Shown: positions 1 to 10,624 of the stretch, piece by piece | Layout of the letters: every line of letters starts with the position of its first letter | How positions within the stretch are numbered: position 1 is the stretch's first letter | Assembly: GCF_030052815.1 (NCBI RefSeq) | Contig: NC_079510.1 | Span: 27,481,823 to 27,545,822 of the forward strand | Direction of reading: 5' to 3' | DNA: 64,000 nucleotides | From: Hevea brasiliensis | Taxonomy: Eukaryota; Streptophyta; Magnoliopsida; Malpighiales; Euphorbiaceae | Notes under the pieces: model-generated | Database searches by the model: none | What the model was told of the DNA's origin: nothing | What the model saw: only the letters and a program-made list of their open reading frames with translations | Made by a program: the position numbers and the translations under genes

Positions 1-949
1 ATATCTGATCGAGACCCAAGGTTTACATCGAGATTTTGGAAGAAGTTGCATGAATCCTTAGGTACACAACTCCACTTCAGCACAGCTTTCCATCCTCAGA
101 CGGATGGGCAATCAGAAAGAGTAATCCAGGTAAATAATTGAAACTAATTAAACTAATACAAATATTGAACTGAAATGATAATAATAACATAAAATGTATG
201 TCAGGTCCTTGAGGATATGCTGAGGAGTTGTGTCATTGAGTTTGAGGGAAGTTGGGATAGATACCTCCCACTAGCAGAATTTGCATACAATAATAGCTAC
301 CAAACTAGTATCCAAGTGGCCCCGTATGAAGCACTGTATGGGAGGAAATGTAAAACTCCAGTGTGCTGGATTGAATTGGGCGAAGATAAAATAGTAAGGC
401 CAGACTTGGTGAAATAGACTGAGGAGAAAGTAAAACTAATCAAAGCCAATCTAAAGGTTGCCTCAGACAGACATAAATCTTATGCTGAGCTGAAGAGAAA
501 AGAAATAGAATATACGGTTGGCGACAAAGTGTTTCTCAAGGTGTCACCATGGAAGAAGGTACTGACGTTTGGAAGAAAAGGTAAGTTAAGCCCAAGGTAA
601 GTTAAGCCCTAGGTTCATTGGCCCATATGAAGTCATTGAACGTGTGGGTCCAGTGGCCTACAGGCTAGCTTTACCACCAGAGCTGGACAAGATCCACAAT
701 GTGTTTCACGTATATATGCTAAAAAGATACCGCTCAGATCCTTCACATGTCATCTCCATGGAAGAAATTAAAGTACAATCAGATTTGACATATGAAGAAG
801 AACCCATACGAATCCTGGCTCGGGAAGTGAAAGAGTTGAGAAATAAGCAGATTCCACTGGTGAAAGTGCTTTGGAGGCACCACAACACTGAGGAGGCAAC
901 ATGGGAAAGTGAAGAGACGATGAGGCAACAGTTCCCTCAACTCATGTGA
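1..949 (+). pseudogene. Gypsy pol fragment: integrase catalytic core end, C-terminal domain, chromodomain
   Basis: The first codons read ISDRDPRF (second catalytic Asp region), then [13 protein letters not shown], which holds the catalytic Glu of the DDE integrase. After a 75-bp intron (130..204) the frame resumes with VLEDMLRSC and continues through the usual LAEFAYNNSY and PYEALYGRKC motifs. An in-frame TAG at 415..417 and a small tandem duplication near 580..612 break the frame. It reopens at 644 with the [12 protein letters not shown] motif that precedes the chromodomain. The chromodomain-like end (about 780..949) reads [20 protein letters not shown], then VLWRHH and ATWE. In chromoviruses this domain directs integration to chromatin. 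The fragment is dead because of the stop and the missing 5' portion. Confidence 0.85.
130..204 (+). other. Putative 75-bp spliceosomal intron in integrase
   Basis: The exon ends ATC CAG, followed by GTAAAT (donor). The 3' end is ATGTCAG (acceptor) and the next exon starts GTC CTT GAG. Removing 130..204 joins VIQ to VLEDMLR, which is the uninterrupted sequence expected for gypsy integrases. Unspliced, the frame stops at TGA 139..141. The intron is phase 0, A+T-rich, and the same length as that of the second family copy at 14527..14601. Splicing itself is inferred. Confidence 0.7.
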
Positions 950-2960
950 TGGTTCATTAACCTTGTAATGGTCAATTAGTGACCATTTGAATGTGTATGA
1001 TGAGGAAATGAAGTGAGTTGAGGCTTGGCATTTGAGTGTGGATAAGCTGCCTTGGCTGACCTGCAGGATTGAGCATGAGTCCAGCAGGTTTGGGCAGTTA
1101 TAAATGGAGTTGTAGAGGTTCAATTGTTGCAAGGCCAATTGGACATGAAACTAGACACATAATGGCACAACTTTGGTATAGAAACCTTGCCTAGAAAACC
1201 AAACCAAGTTAACCTAAAAATTGTCCTAATCCGGGTGACTTGCATTCTGCCTAGGCAAAATGACCAAATGAACAGTGTCTATTCGTTTAGTCATAACTCA
1301 GTGTAGAAAGGTCCAATTGACCTCAATTTTACCATCAGAAATCTGAGATATAGACCTACAACTTTCATGAAGAAACCTAACCCAAATTTTAACCATAACA
1401 TATTCAAAAAGTGACCTACAGTCACTACACAAAACACTGTAGATTTGGTCAGTCTAGAAAATCTGGAAAGTTTGCAATCCGGCCAGTTATGGTGTTTAGG
1501 CCATAACTTGAGTTACAAAACTCCAAATGGAGTGATTCAAAAGAAGAAATGTAACTTGACACAATAAGGAACAACTTTCATGTTGAAAACTTTGCCAAAT
1601 TCCTACTGTAAAAATGACCAATGAAACAGTAAACACAAGGCTTGAAATATGAAAATTTTGAACAACTAGCACTAAGCTTAGAAATGGTTTTGGCAACCAA
1701 TACCAACAACTTTAGAATGCAAAATGTGGTATGTTGGGAGTATTAAAACCAATGTACCTATTGCCTATGCAAAAGTCAACATTTTAGTTGACTAATGAAA
1801 TGAATAGTAACACCTAAACTTAAATTTCAAGAATTGTATAATTCAAAAGTGTAACATGCCCTAGTACACCTAGCAAGATTGGTTTGGATAGGTTGGCATG
1901 CCAATAGGGTTCAGTTAGCGATCGCACATGGCATTATGCCATTCTGATTTTATGGCTTTTAGCCATTCGACATTGTGATGATACTTGGCCTTGTGCCTAA
2001 TATTTATTACACTCATTAGTCGCTCATTGCACACCGGAGATACATATGTGACCGATGGTGTGACGGCCCGAGGTACTTGATACCCAAAGGCGGTTACCCG
2101 CTTATCCAGCCTACTATCCAGTATAGGTTACTTGGGCAACCAAAAATGATAGTGAATAAAATTAATGAAATTATGAATATAACAAGTACAAAATAAAAAA
2201 GATTACCAATAATGATCGAAAAATTGTTTGCATAAAACATCAGAACATGCTCTGCATATTTATTTTATGTTATTTCTTTTTATTCTATTATTGGCACCAC
2301 TAAGCATTATTGCTTAGTGCGTTGCTTTTTGCCACGTGTAGGTTCTGGAGAGACCGGCTGAGAGCCCAGTAGACCACAGACTGGGTGAGACCTTCTGCAG
2401 CTCTGCATAGTGTCCGTGTCACCTCACCGACATCAGTGCATTGGTAGGCCACTAGGTTTCATTTTGGGTATTTTGTAATTAACTTTTATTTCTCATGTGT
2501 AATTAAGACTTATGTAATGTATTTTGGTATTAATGTAAATAGTGGAAATTGTGCTTTTGAATGAAAAAGTGAATATTTATTGATGACTTTTACATAAATA
2601 TCATATGAAATGAATGATTGAGAAATGAAAATGTTGTTGAAAAACATTGAGATTTTGTTGATGAAATGGAGTTTGGGATTGATTGAAAATTTTGGAAGTA
2701 TTTTTCACAGGTTCCGAAGAACTGTTTTCTCCATTTTTAGCCGGTACTCTGCCGGATTTTCTATAAAATTTGCGGAACCTCAAATAAATTGATGTTTTCC
2801 ATAAATGACTTAAATAAATTATACTTCACCAATTGTACTTCATAACTATGATAAAAATAAATAAGGGAGGATAAAAAGGATTAAAATAAAATAGGGTGTT
2901 TCGGTACACTGTGTGACATATTTTACTTGGCTATACTGTAGACGGGTAAGGGGTGTCACA
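950..2960 (+). repeat. 3' LTR fragment of Tekay-like element
   Basis: Collinear in reverse complement with about the last 2.0 kb (element orientation) of the LTRs at 10625..13756 and 18573..21695. It contains the stem-loop at 2298..2319, the conserved GAAGAACTGTTTTCTC block at 2716..2731, and the terminal GGGTGTCACA. The 5' TG end and about 1.1 kb are deleted. The minus-strand open frame at 2601..2783 is part of the LTR and recurs in the other LTR copies; it is not a gene. Confidence 0.85.
2298..2319 (+). other. LTR stem-loop
   Basis: CACTAAGC (2298..2305), loop ATTATT, GCTTAGTG (2312..2319): an 8-bp perfect stem. Equivalent stems occur at the same relative place in other LTRs of the window at 3166..3183, 6718..6734, 11284..11301, 19232..19249, 32449..32465, 37270..37286, 40668..40683, 58293..58309 and 63626..63642. 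They occur with different sequences but preserved pairing. Confidence 0.6.
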
Positions 2961-3788
2961 GTAATATACTAATATATTTCGTATTTTGTATATGACTACA
3001 GTAAATTTAGGAAACAAGCGATTCTAAAGAACAATATAATATGACAAAAGATAATTAATATTAGGAATTCCATATGAAATGAAAATAATTCTTGATTACG
3101 CAAATTAATTTTTATTTCCATTTGTATTTTGTATATATTATTTTATTTGTTATATTATTGCACCACTAAGCAGAAATGCTTAGCGCGATGGATTTGTTTC
3201 CTTCGTGCAAGTACTAAAGGTAAAGCCCAGCGAATATTAAACAGAGATTTTGGAGTTCTGATCTGCAGAAGTGTCTGAAGTATTCAAGGTTGTCACCTCC
3301 TCAGCAATGCATGTAGATAAGGCTCACATTAGTTTTGCTATTTCATATGTAATCAATTTATACATCATGTAAATTATGAGATTATGTAATAATTTTGCAA
3401 ATTATGTAAATTAATGAAATTTGAAAATTTTGCTTATGTAATTTGAGTATGAATGAAAATGTACGGAAATGATTATGAAATTGAAATATATGGATGAGAT
3501 TTGAAATATGAGATGACTATGAGAATGATTGATGAGGTAATTATGATTAGTATAGATAAGATTTTATTATGAAAATATTGTTGAATTTCAAATAGGTGAA
3601 TAGTAAAACACGTCAAATGATAATAAAATAGGGGAAATTCCGTTAATTTCTCCGTCGAAAAATAATTGATATTAAATTAAACAAATTCAAAATTTTTAAA
3701 GGAATAAAGTAAGATAAGTTAGGGTTCTCCGGCACCGAATATAGCATGCCTTGCTCAGCTACACTGCAGTCGGGTGAGGGGTGTTACA
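2961..3788 (+). repeat. Gypsy LTR 3' fragment, second lineage
   Basis: A+T-rich sequence ending GGGTGTTACA at 3788. It carries a stem-loop CTAAGCA-GAAA-TGCTTAG at 3166..3183, about 620 nt from the end, as in the neighbouring LTRs. The preceding Tekay-like LTR ends exactly at 2960, so that element probably inserted into this LTR. The LTR 5' part is not in the window. No coding potential seen. Confidence 0.55.
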
Positions 3789-4639
3789 GTGAGTAAATCC
3801 TTGATTATGAAATTGGGAGAGTAACGCTTGTAATTATTATTATGGATGAATACTGAGTTTTATTTATTGGATTTGAGTTTTGCTATTTCATTCAATTTCT
3901 TGTGATTTTAATGCATGCTATGTGTTGGTACCCACTTAGTATTGATTACAAATATTAATTGAAGGACTATAAAGTGAAAATTAATATTAGAAAATCAGGA
4001 TTTTGAGCCTAGGAAATCTGACCTAGAGATAGGCTGATGACCTTTGTGGAGTTCCAAAATTAATCATAAATCTTAAAGGGTTTTATTAGGACTAATCACC
4101 AACGAAAGTAGGGTTTGGCTCTCATCACACCACAGCTTAGGTGCCTTGAAAGAGGACCTAGGATATCTTAGGATTAATTTCCATCAAAGTGACAATCCTT
4201 AATCTAACGAATAGATGAGATTAAAATCCATAATAATATTACAGTGTGAAATCTTAATTCTAGGATTATTTCAATAGATAAGTTTTATTCAAAGTCTATT
4301 TTCAGCATCCAAAATAAGTTTAATATGCTCTTCATTCATATTCGGTAGCCTAAACAGTCAGAATTGCTTTGTAGTCTGGTACTTACTAACTAAATTCCTC
4401 ATGAGACGATACTTCTCTCACTACTTTATTACTTGTTAGCGATTCGTGCACTGGCGAGGTTGAAAAACTAGCAAACAGAATTCACTCTAGAAATTGCATG
4501 GAGGTTGAGGTAATTGGCTAGGATTTTGGTTAAATAGGACATGGAGTGCAATGCAGGCTGATAATTTAAGGAAATTATGTGTAGGAATTAGTGGGAAAGT
4601 GATGCTGAATGCAAATTAGGTGAGGCAGAAATTATTGGT
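3789..4639. other. No gene seen; unassigned A+T-rich sequence
   Basis: No open frame of note, no RNA gene and no terminal repeat recognised. It lies between two LTR fragments, so it is probably decayed retrotransposon DNA. Confidence 0.4.
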
Positions 4640-6825
4640 GTGGATAACTAACACCTATATATTGAATTGAACTTGGAATTTTTAGTAAAAATTTACTGTA
4701 ATTGGGAGTAAATCACTGGAACTAAGTTAAGGAAAGTACTTATCTAAGCTTGTTGTCAAAATTGCTACATTATGAATTATTGAATTGTGAACTACTAGGA
4801 TTAGTGAATCTAGTGACTAGCCTATACTAATTTATCTATAAGTCAAATTCTTGAGCTCCAATTGAGAAGCAATTTGAATCAAAATTTTCTTAAGACATAG
4901 ATTTACAATTTTTATATTTTGACCTGGACTTAATTTTAAGGGTAGAGTGGTTGAAATTTTAGTGGAAATTGGTGTGGAAATCTGGAATTTTAGGAATTCT
5001 AGCAAATTTAGTCCTGTGACCTTTTTGTAGTAAATAGGGAATATCTCCCTCCATACACCTCCAATTGAGTTGCGATAAGATGCATTGCAAACATAAGATA
5101 TAGGCCTAAAATCTTACTTTAGAGACCCTATACAAATTATGAGTGTAAAGTACCTAAATGTTGAGTGCAAACTTGAATTGGTAATTTGGAAACCTGAAAT
5201 TTTTAGGAAAATGCATTCGGGAATAGTAGTTGATAATTTAGCTATAACTCATAATGTAGGCCTCCAAATTAGGTGATTCTTGAACTGTTAAAAACTTAAA
5301 ACATGTAGAAAGATATCTTATGGAGACTACTTTAATTGAATCTGGCTTTAAAATGGTAAAATTAGCCTATAAACAGGAACTATGAATCTTGTCTATAGCT
5401 GAAACTAGTTAGGTAAAAACTAGACAGTGTATAGAAATTGGAGAATAACTTGAGATTTAGACCTTGGAATGGGATGATTCTTGATTTAAATGAAAGGTAA
5501 GACCTCAAGCTATAAATTGTATGAAGACCATAAAAGCTAATTCTGTCTTAAGGGTACTCAAAGAATTGATGGAAAATAAGGTACCAAATAGGCATTCATC
5601 CTGAAATGGTAACTTGCCTTTTTGAACAGTTTATAAATGAAGGGCCATAAATGAATTCCTACGTGTCTAAATTAGATTAAATTAATTTCTAATAAAGTTA
5701 AGACATAAACTAACATGTTTTATGAAAGGAATTGGTCTTGAAAATGTCTTTCTCTAGGTCTAATTATGATTGTAAAATGAGCTGAAAAATCTGCCTTATT
5801 GGAAAGTAATATAATTGATTCTAAAAGCTATGTGATAAGGTGTCACTACTTGGCTTAAATGAAATGACATGTTACATTGTTATGTTCTTATTCTAAACAT
5901 GCAAGTGATTATATGATGAAGGCAATTGGTGTTAAAATGATGAATGTCAATCCTTCCTTATTTTGAATATATAAACAATTATATGATGATGACAAATGAT
6001 GTTAAAATGATGAATGCCAATCCTTTGTAGATATAAGAATATTGGAAATATATATGATCATGTTATAAAATAGTTAAGGCCCAAAGTTCCACCTAGATTG
6101 AAAATAGAAATCAGACAGTTTGGCATGCCAAATAAGGAGATAAGTTAGCAAATCTGCAAACTGAATTAAATCTATATCTATAATAATTTAAAAATGGCAT
6201 TTGAAAGACGGTGTTACAATGTATGTTTTGGTTCTAAACAGGGCATGTAAGATGATACTTAAAAGAAAGTGATGTAGTGGTAAAAAGGACACATAAGACG
6301 ACATCCGAAAGAAGATGTTGCAGTGGTAAAAGAAAATGTAAGACGACATTTGAAAGAAGATGTCACATTAAAACCCTAGTATCTGGAATAAGGAAAGTTA
6401 TACTAGGTAGGAATTGGGTTATTAATGGAAATGTGGAAATAATAGAATGACAAGCATCCTTGTTAGATAAGTTTTTCAATTGTTTGAAAATTTAAATAAT
6501 ATTTCTATTAATGGATAACATGTTTCTATATGCATATTTCATGATCAAGATCAGTTAATTTCAATTAAATAGTTACAGTGGAATGCTTTATTCATTTTTG
6601 CAAGAGTTGTTTTAAATTGTTGCTTGTTTGAAATTATTTTAATTAATTGTTAAAGGCTTACAATATGTATAGTTATAAACGACTATTAATTGGTCATCTA
6701 AAGCAAGACATGCACTACTAAGTTATAGGCTTAGCACGATGGGTTTTACCTTGTGCAGGTACTGAAGCCGAGGGTACAGAGAGAGTAAATCATTAAAGTT
6801 TGCATCAGAATAGTAGTGATTGTCA
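4640..6825 (+). repeat. Gypsy LTR-like fragment related to 34990..41245
   Basis: Positions about 4690..5600 align by eye with 35260..36300 (many shared runs, with substitutions and small indels). The ~200-nt modules start near 5039, 5241 and 5443. A stem-loop CTAAG-N7-CTTAG is at 6718..6734, followed by the GTGCAGGTACTGAAG stretch also seen after the other stem-loops. The LTR is cut at 6826 by a copia LTR and its end was not found again with certainty. No gene. Confidence 0.55.
6243..6366 (+). repeat. Short tandem repeat, about three units of ~46 bp
   Basis: Units centred on the motif GTAAGACGACATTTGAAAGA (variants in each copy), each followed by AGATGT and, in the first two, a GTGGTAAAA spacer. 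They sit inside the LTR-like fragment. Confidence 0.6.
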
Positions 6826-7863
6826 TGTTAGTAGTATGCCCTAGAGCATATCATTTAGTATGTATCTTGTACATATTTTATTAATAAAAGGCAATTTCAC
6901 TTTTCTGTTTATATAATGTATTTATGTGTAATAGAAAAGGTCCATTAATATTTTGTTAGAAATTCTATTCTTAAGTTGTTAAGAATATGAGTGATAGTAT
7001 TTCTAGTACAAAGTATCATAAATTGGTTCACAATCGAGGATACTTCACACAGGACATGACTTATTCAGAAATATTATATTCATGTTTGTTCTCAAGGTAT
7101 TTATATGAGATATAAATAAGATGGAATGATGAGTCTCATGTCATATAATAAACATGATAGGCACTTATACATGATAAGTAGGCCGAACCAGTGACGCATA
7201 TGACAAGCTCATGGAGTTTACTCTTGTCAATGCATTGTCATATATCATATTAGTGCATATAATCTTTAGACTTGAGATAACACAATTATCTTGTATATAG
7301 GTGGTTTGAGTTTGATACTGCTTTCATACTTGTACTGTGTATGGGTATATGGGCATGTGTTGGCTCCTACTAGTTATACATGGAGATAGGTGTTGATCAA
7401 GATGGAATTTGTTACCATAAGTAAATAGGGATAAAATCTTATGTTCATTTAATTGTTCTTGATGTTTCAAGTTCCTGGCCAGGATAGACAGATTTAGTCA
7501 GAAAAGAGTTTCTGACATGAAAATCTAATTAATGAAGAACTGGAATTAAAAAGAGAACATAATATTCATAGCAAATGGGGTTTGACATAAACCATGACTC
7601 CAGCTCGAATTGGGATTTTATAATAGAGAGATTCTAGTGCATGGTAACATATGATTATAGGTTCATTTAAGGTATTCCTTGTTACTGATTGGGTGGCTAT
7701 GGCATGCTATGCTAGGTGTTAACCATGGTCTATGAGATGCCTAAAATGATTTAGAAAAATCATTTATGGTATGAAAGAGTTCTGATGATATTAAGAGTTA
7801 ATATCATATCTCATTGCCAATTAGTGATGAGCCTAGTGAGTCACACACATACACAAGATTATC
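6826..7863 (+). mobile_element. Older copia LTR, left part
   Basis: Begins TGTTAGTAGTATGCCC, like the LTR at 7864, and stays closely similar to 7864..8897 until ACACAAG. There it is broken by the next copia element. Its continuation is at 27644..28214. So a copia element inserted into an existing LTR of its own family; the 5-bp flanks are TTATC (7859..7863) and TAATC (27644..27648), one mismatch. Confidence 0.8.
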
Positions 7864-9977
7864 TGTTAGTAGTATGCCCTAGAGCATATCATTTAGTATG
7901 TATCTTGTACATATTTTATTAATAAAAGGCATTTTCAATTTTTCATTTACATAATATATTTATGTGTAATAGAAAAGGTCTATTGATATTTTGTTAAAAA
8001 TTCTATTATTAAGTTGTTAAGAATATGAGTAACAGTATTTCTAGCACAAAGTATCATAAATTGGTTCACAATCGAGGATACTTCACAATAAGGACATGAC
8101 TTATCCAGAAAGATTGTAATCATGTTTATTCTCAAGTTATTTATATAAGATGTAAATAAGATGGAATGGTGAGTCTCATGCCATATAACAAACATGATAG
8201 GCACTTATACATGAAAAGTAGGCCGAACTAGTGACATTTATGACAAGTACATGGAGTTTACTCTTATCAATTTATTATTATAAATCATATTAGTGCATAT
8301 AATCTTTAGACCTGAGATAGCACAGTTATCTTGTATATAGGTGGTTTGAGTTTGATACTACTTTCATACTTGTACTGTGTATGGGTATATGGGCATGTGT
8401 TTGCTCCTACTAGTTATATATGGAGGTAGGTGTTGATCAAGATGGAATATGTTCCTCTAAGTAAATAGGGATAAAATCCTATATTCATTTAATTGTTCTT
8501 GATGTTTAAAGTTCCTAGCAAGGACAGATAGATTTAATCAGAAAAGAGTTTTTCATGAGAAAAATCTTTTTAATCAAGAACTGGAATTAAAAGAGAACAT
8601 AATATTCATAGCAAATGGGGTTTGACATAAACCATGACTGCAGCTCGAATTGGGATTTTGTAACAGAGAGATTCTAGTGCATGGTAACATATGATTATAG
8701 GTTCATTTAAGGTAAACCTTATTACTAATTGGGTGGTCATGGCATGCTATGCTAGGTGTTAACCATGGTCTATGAGATGCATAAAATGATTTAGAGAAAT
8801 CATTTATGATAAGAAAGAGTTCTGATGATATTAAGAGTTGATATCATGTCTCATTGTCAATTAGTGATGAGCCTAGTAAGTCACACACATACACAAGTAA
8901 TCACCAAATTAAATATGATTTAATTAATTAATTAAAGAGTTTAATTGATTAATTAAATAGGTTTGGTTTGCAATTAGATTGCAAAGTCCCTAGCATGGCT
9001 TGAAACCAAATCTAGGTTATTGGATGTATAATATAAGTTAAATTTATATTTAAAGTGTTTAAATATGAATTTAATTAATGAGAAATTAATTAATAAAGAT
9101 TAATTAATTAATTTATATTTGATATAAATTGATTAGAAGAAGAGAAATAATTATTTTGGGTTGAAAACTCAAAATTAAGATACAGGGGTATTTTGGTCAT
9201 TTCACAGGGTGACATGTGACACCATGAGATGGTGACACATGGCACTACACATAAGCTTGCCATATGTCTTTTAATCATGTAAGATAATCAAAGTCAAGAT
9301 TAAATATAGGTTTGACACTTGGCACAATGTGATTGGGTCAATTAAACCTAGAGCTAATCAAAAGGTGACATGTGGCAAGGGTTTTAAGTGGTGACCTAGC
9401 TATATAATGTGTTGTTATGAAAAGAAAAAATAACAAGCTGTTGTTCTCTCTTTGGTGCCGCCACCCTTGGCTGCCTCTCCTTCTCTTCTTCTTCATCTCT
9501 CATCAATTCAAAGAGATTAGACAACAATCTCTTGAATTAAAAATACTAGAAATCGTTTCTAGTGTCCTGTTTACATCTGTAATCTCTTAAAAGGCAAAAC
9601 TTAATTTTCCAATTGATTGGGAAAGCTTTTAAAGCTGCTCAAGGGCTGCCATTGGTGATCTTGGTGTGGACAAGCTAGAGGGACAACACCTGGTGTCCTA
9701 AGGCGCATCCCAAAGGTGCCAAACACACTGCAGTGCATTAAAAGGTTAGTGCACTTGTTCTTGATCTAATCTAGGGTTCTAATGAATTAATCTGATTAAT
9801 TCTAAAATCTTAAATAGCAAATGTAGATCCAAAAACATATTAAAAGAGTTTTAATATACTTTTTATCATTGAAATAAAATAGATAAAAATGAATCTTGCA
9901 TGATGCATGTGACCCTAGGTGAAAAATTTTTTAATTGAATGATATAAACTTATGGTTTTCATGCTTTTGCTCCTTTA
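7864..9977 (+). repeat. Copia 5' LTR (about 2.1 kb)
   Basis: Starts TGTTAG and ends CTCCTTTA just before the primer site. The 3' LTR ends CTCCTTCA, so the terminal CA has probably decayed here. The segment 8712..9634 is missing from the 3' LTR. A+T-rich runs of TTAATTAATT lie at about 8915..9115. The minus-strand open frame at 7980..8204 recurs in each LTR copy and is not a gene. Confidence 0.85.
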
Positions 9978-9979
9978 TT

Positions 9980-9992
9980 TGGTATCAGAGCC
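9980..9992 (+). other. Copia primer binding site (initiator Met tRNA)
   Basis: TGGTATCAGAGCC, two bases after the LTR end. This is the standard complement of the 3' end of plant initiator tRNA-Met. Confidence 0.9.
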
Positions 9993-10247
9993 ACTATGTT
10001 TGCCATTTAGATTATTGATTATTATTTAATTGCATGGTTTGATCATGAGATGATAGATCCATTGCTGGTTGCAATGGAAAAGTGGCGGCATGGTGATGAA
10101 CACCAATGGTGCGCATACTTTGTGGTCTCCAATGGTGTGCGCAAGATTTTGTTTTTTTTTTGAATCTACAATTGTTGTATAATCTAAGGTTCATCCTATG
10201 ACTAATTAAAATGTTTAATTAGGTATTTTAATCACATAATTAAATTT

Positions 10248-10525
10248 TGATTCAGATCCTAATTTTAAAAGTTGTTTGAATCTGATTCAAATCTGAATTT
10301 TAAAAGTTGTTTGAATGTGATTCAAATCTGAATTTTAAAAGTTGTTTTAATGTGATTCAAATCTGAATTTTTAAATTTATTTAAATATGATTCAAATCTG
10401 AATTTTTAAAAGTTGTTTGAATGTGATTCAAATCTGAATTTTTAAATTTGTTTGAATGTGATTCAAATCTGAATTTTTAAATTTGTTTGAATCATATTCA
10501 AATCTAGATTTTTAAGTTGAATATA
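10248..10525 (+). repeat. Tandem array, about 41-bp unit, ~7 copies
   Basis: Repeated units built on GATTCAAATCTGAATTTT followed by AAAGTTGTTTGAAT or AAATTTGTTTGAAT, in the copia leader between the primer site and the gypsy insertion. Confidence 0.8.
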
Positions 10526-10619
10526 AGATATTCAATTTAATTTAAGTATGTATGTTTTATTTAATTGTTAAATAGTGATATGCATGATGGATGATCATGG
10601 ATTATAAAAGACCAATGTG

Positions 10620-10624
10620 ATTGG
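10620..10624 (+). repeat. Target-site duplication ATTGG, left copy
   Basis: ATTGG directly abuts the TG end of the LTR at 10625. The identical pentamer follows the CA end at 21695 (21696..21700). Confidence 0.9.

Larger units (their letters stand above)
1..2960 (+). mobile_element. Ty3/gypsy Tekay/Del-like chromovirus, 3' remnant
   Basis: Seen: the window opens inside an integrase reading frame. It continues through the integrase C-terminal region and chromodomain to 949, and then runs into about 2.0 kb of LTR ending in GGGTGTCACA at 2960. The coding part and the LTR match, in reverse complement, the complete element at 10625..21695, so this is the same family in the opposite orientation. 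The junction near 949-955 jumps from the chromodomain straight into the LTR interior. The polypurine tract and roughly the first 1.1 kb of the LTR are therefore missing. The element is non-functional and its 5' part lies outside the window. Confidence 0.85.

Noticed and set aside
9980..9992. TGGTATCAGAGCC as part of a tRNA gene
   Set aside because: Only the 3' complement of initiator tRNA-Met is present, at the expected primer-site position after an LTR. No cloverleaf surrounds it.
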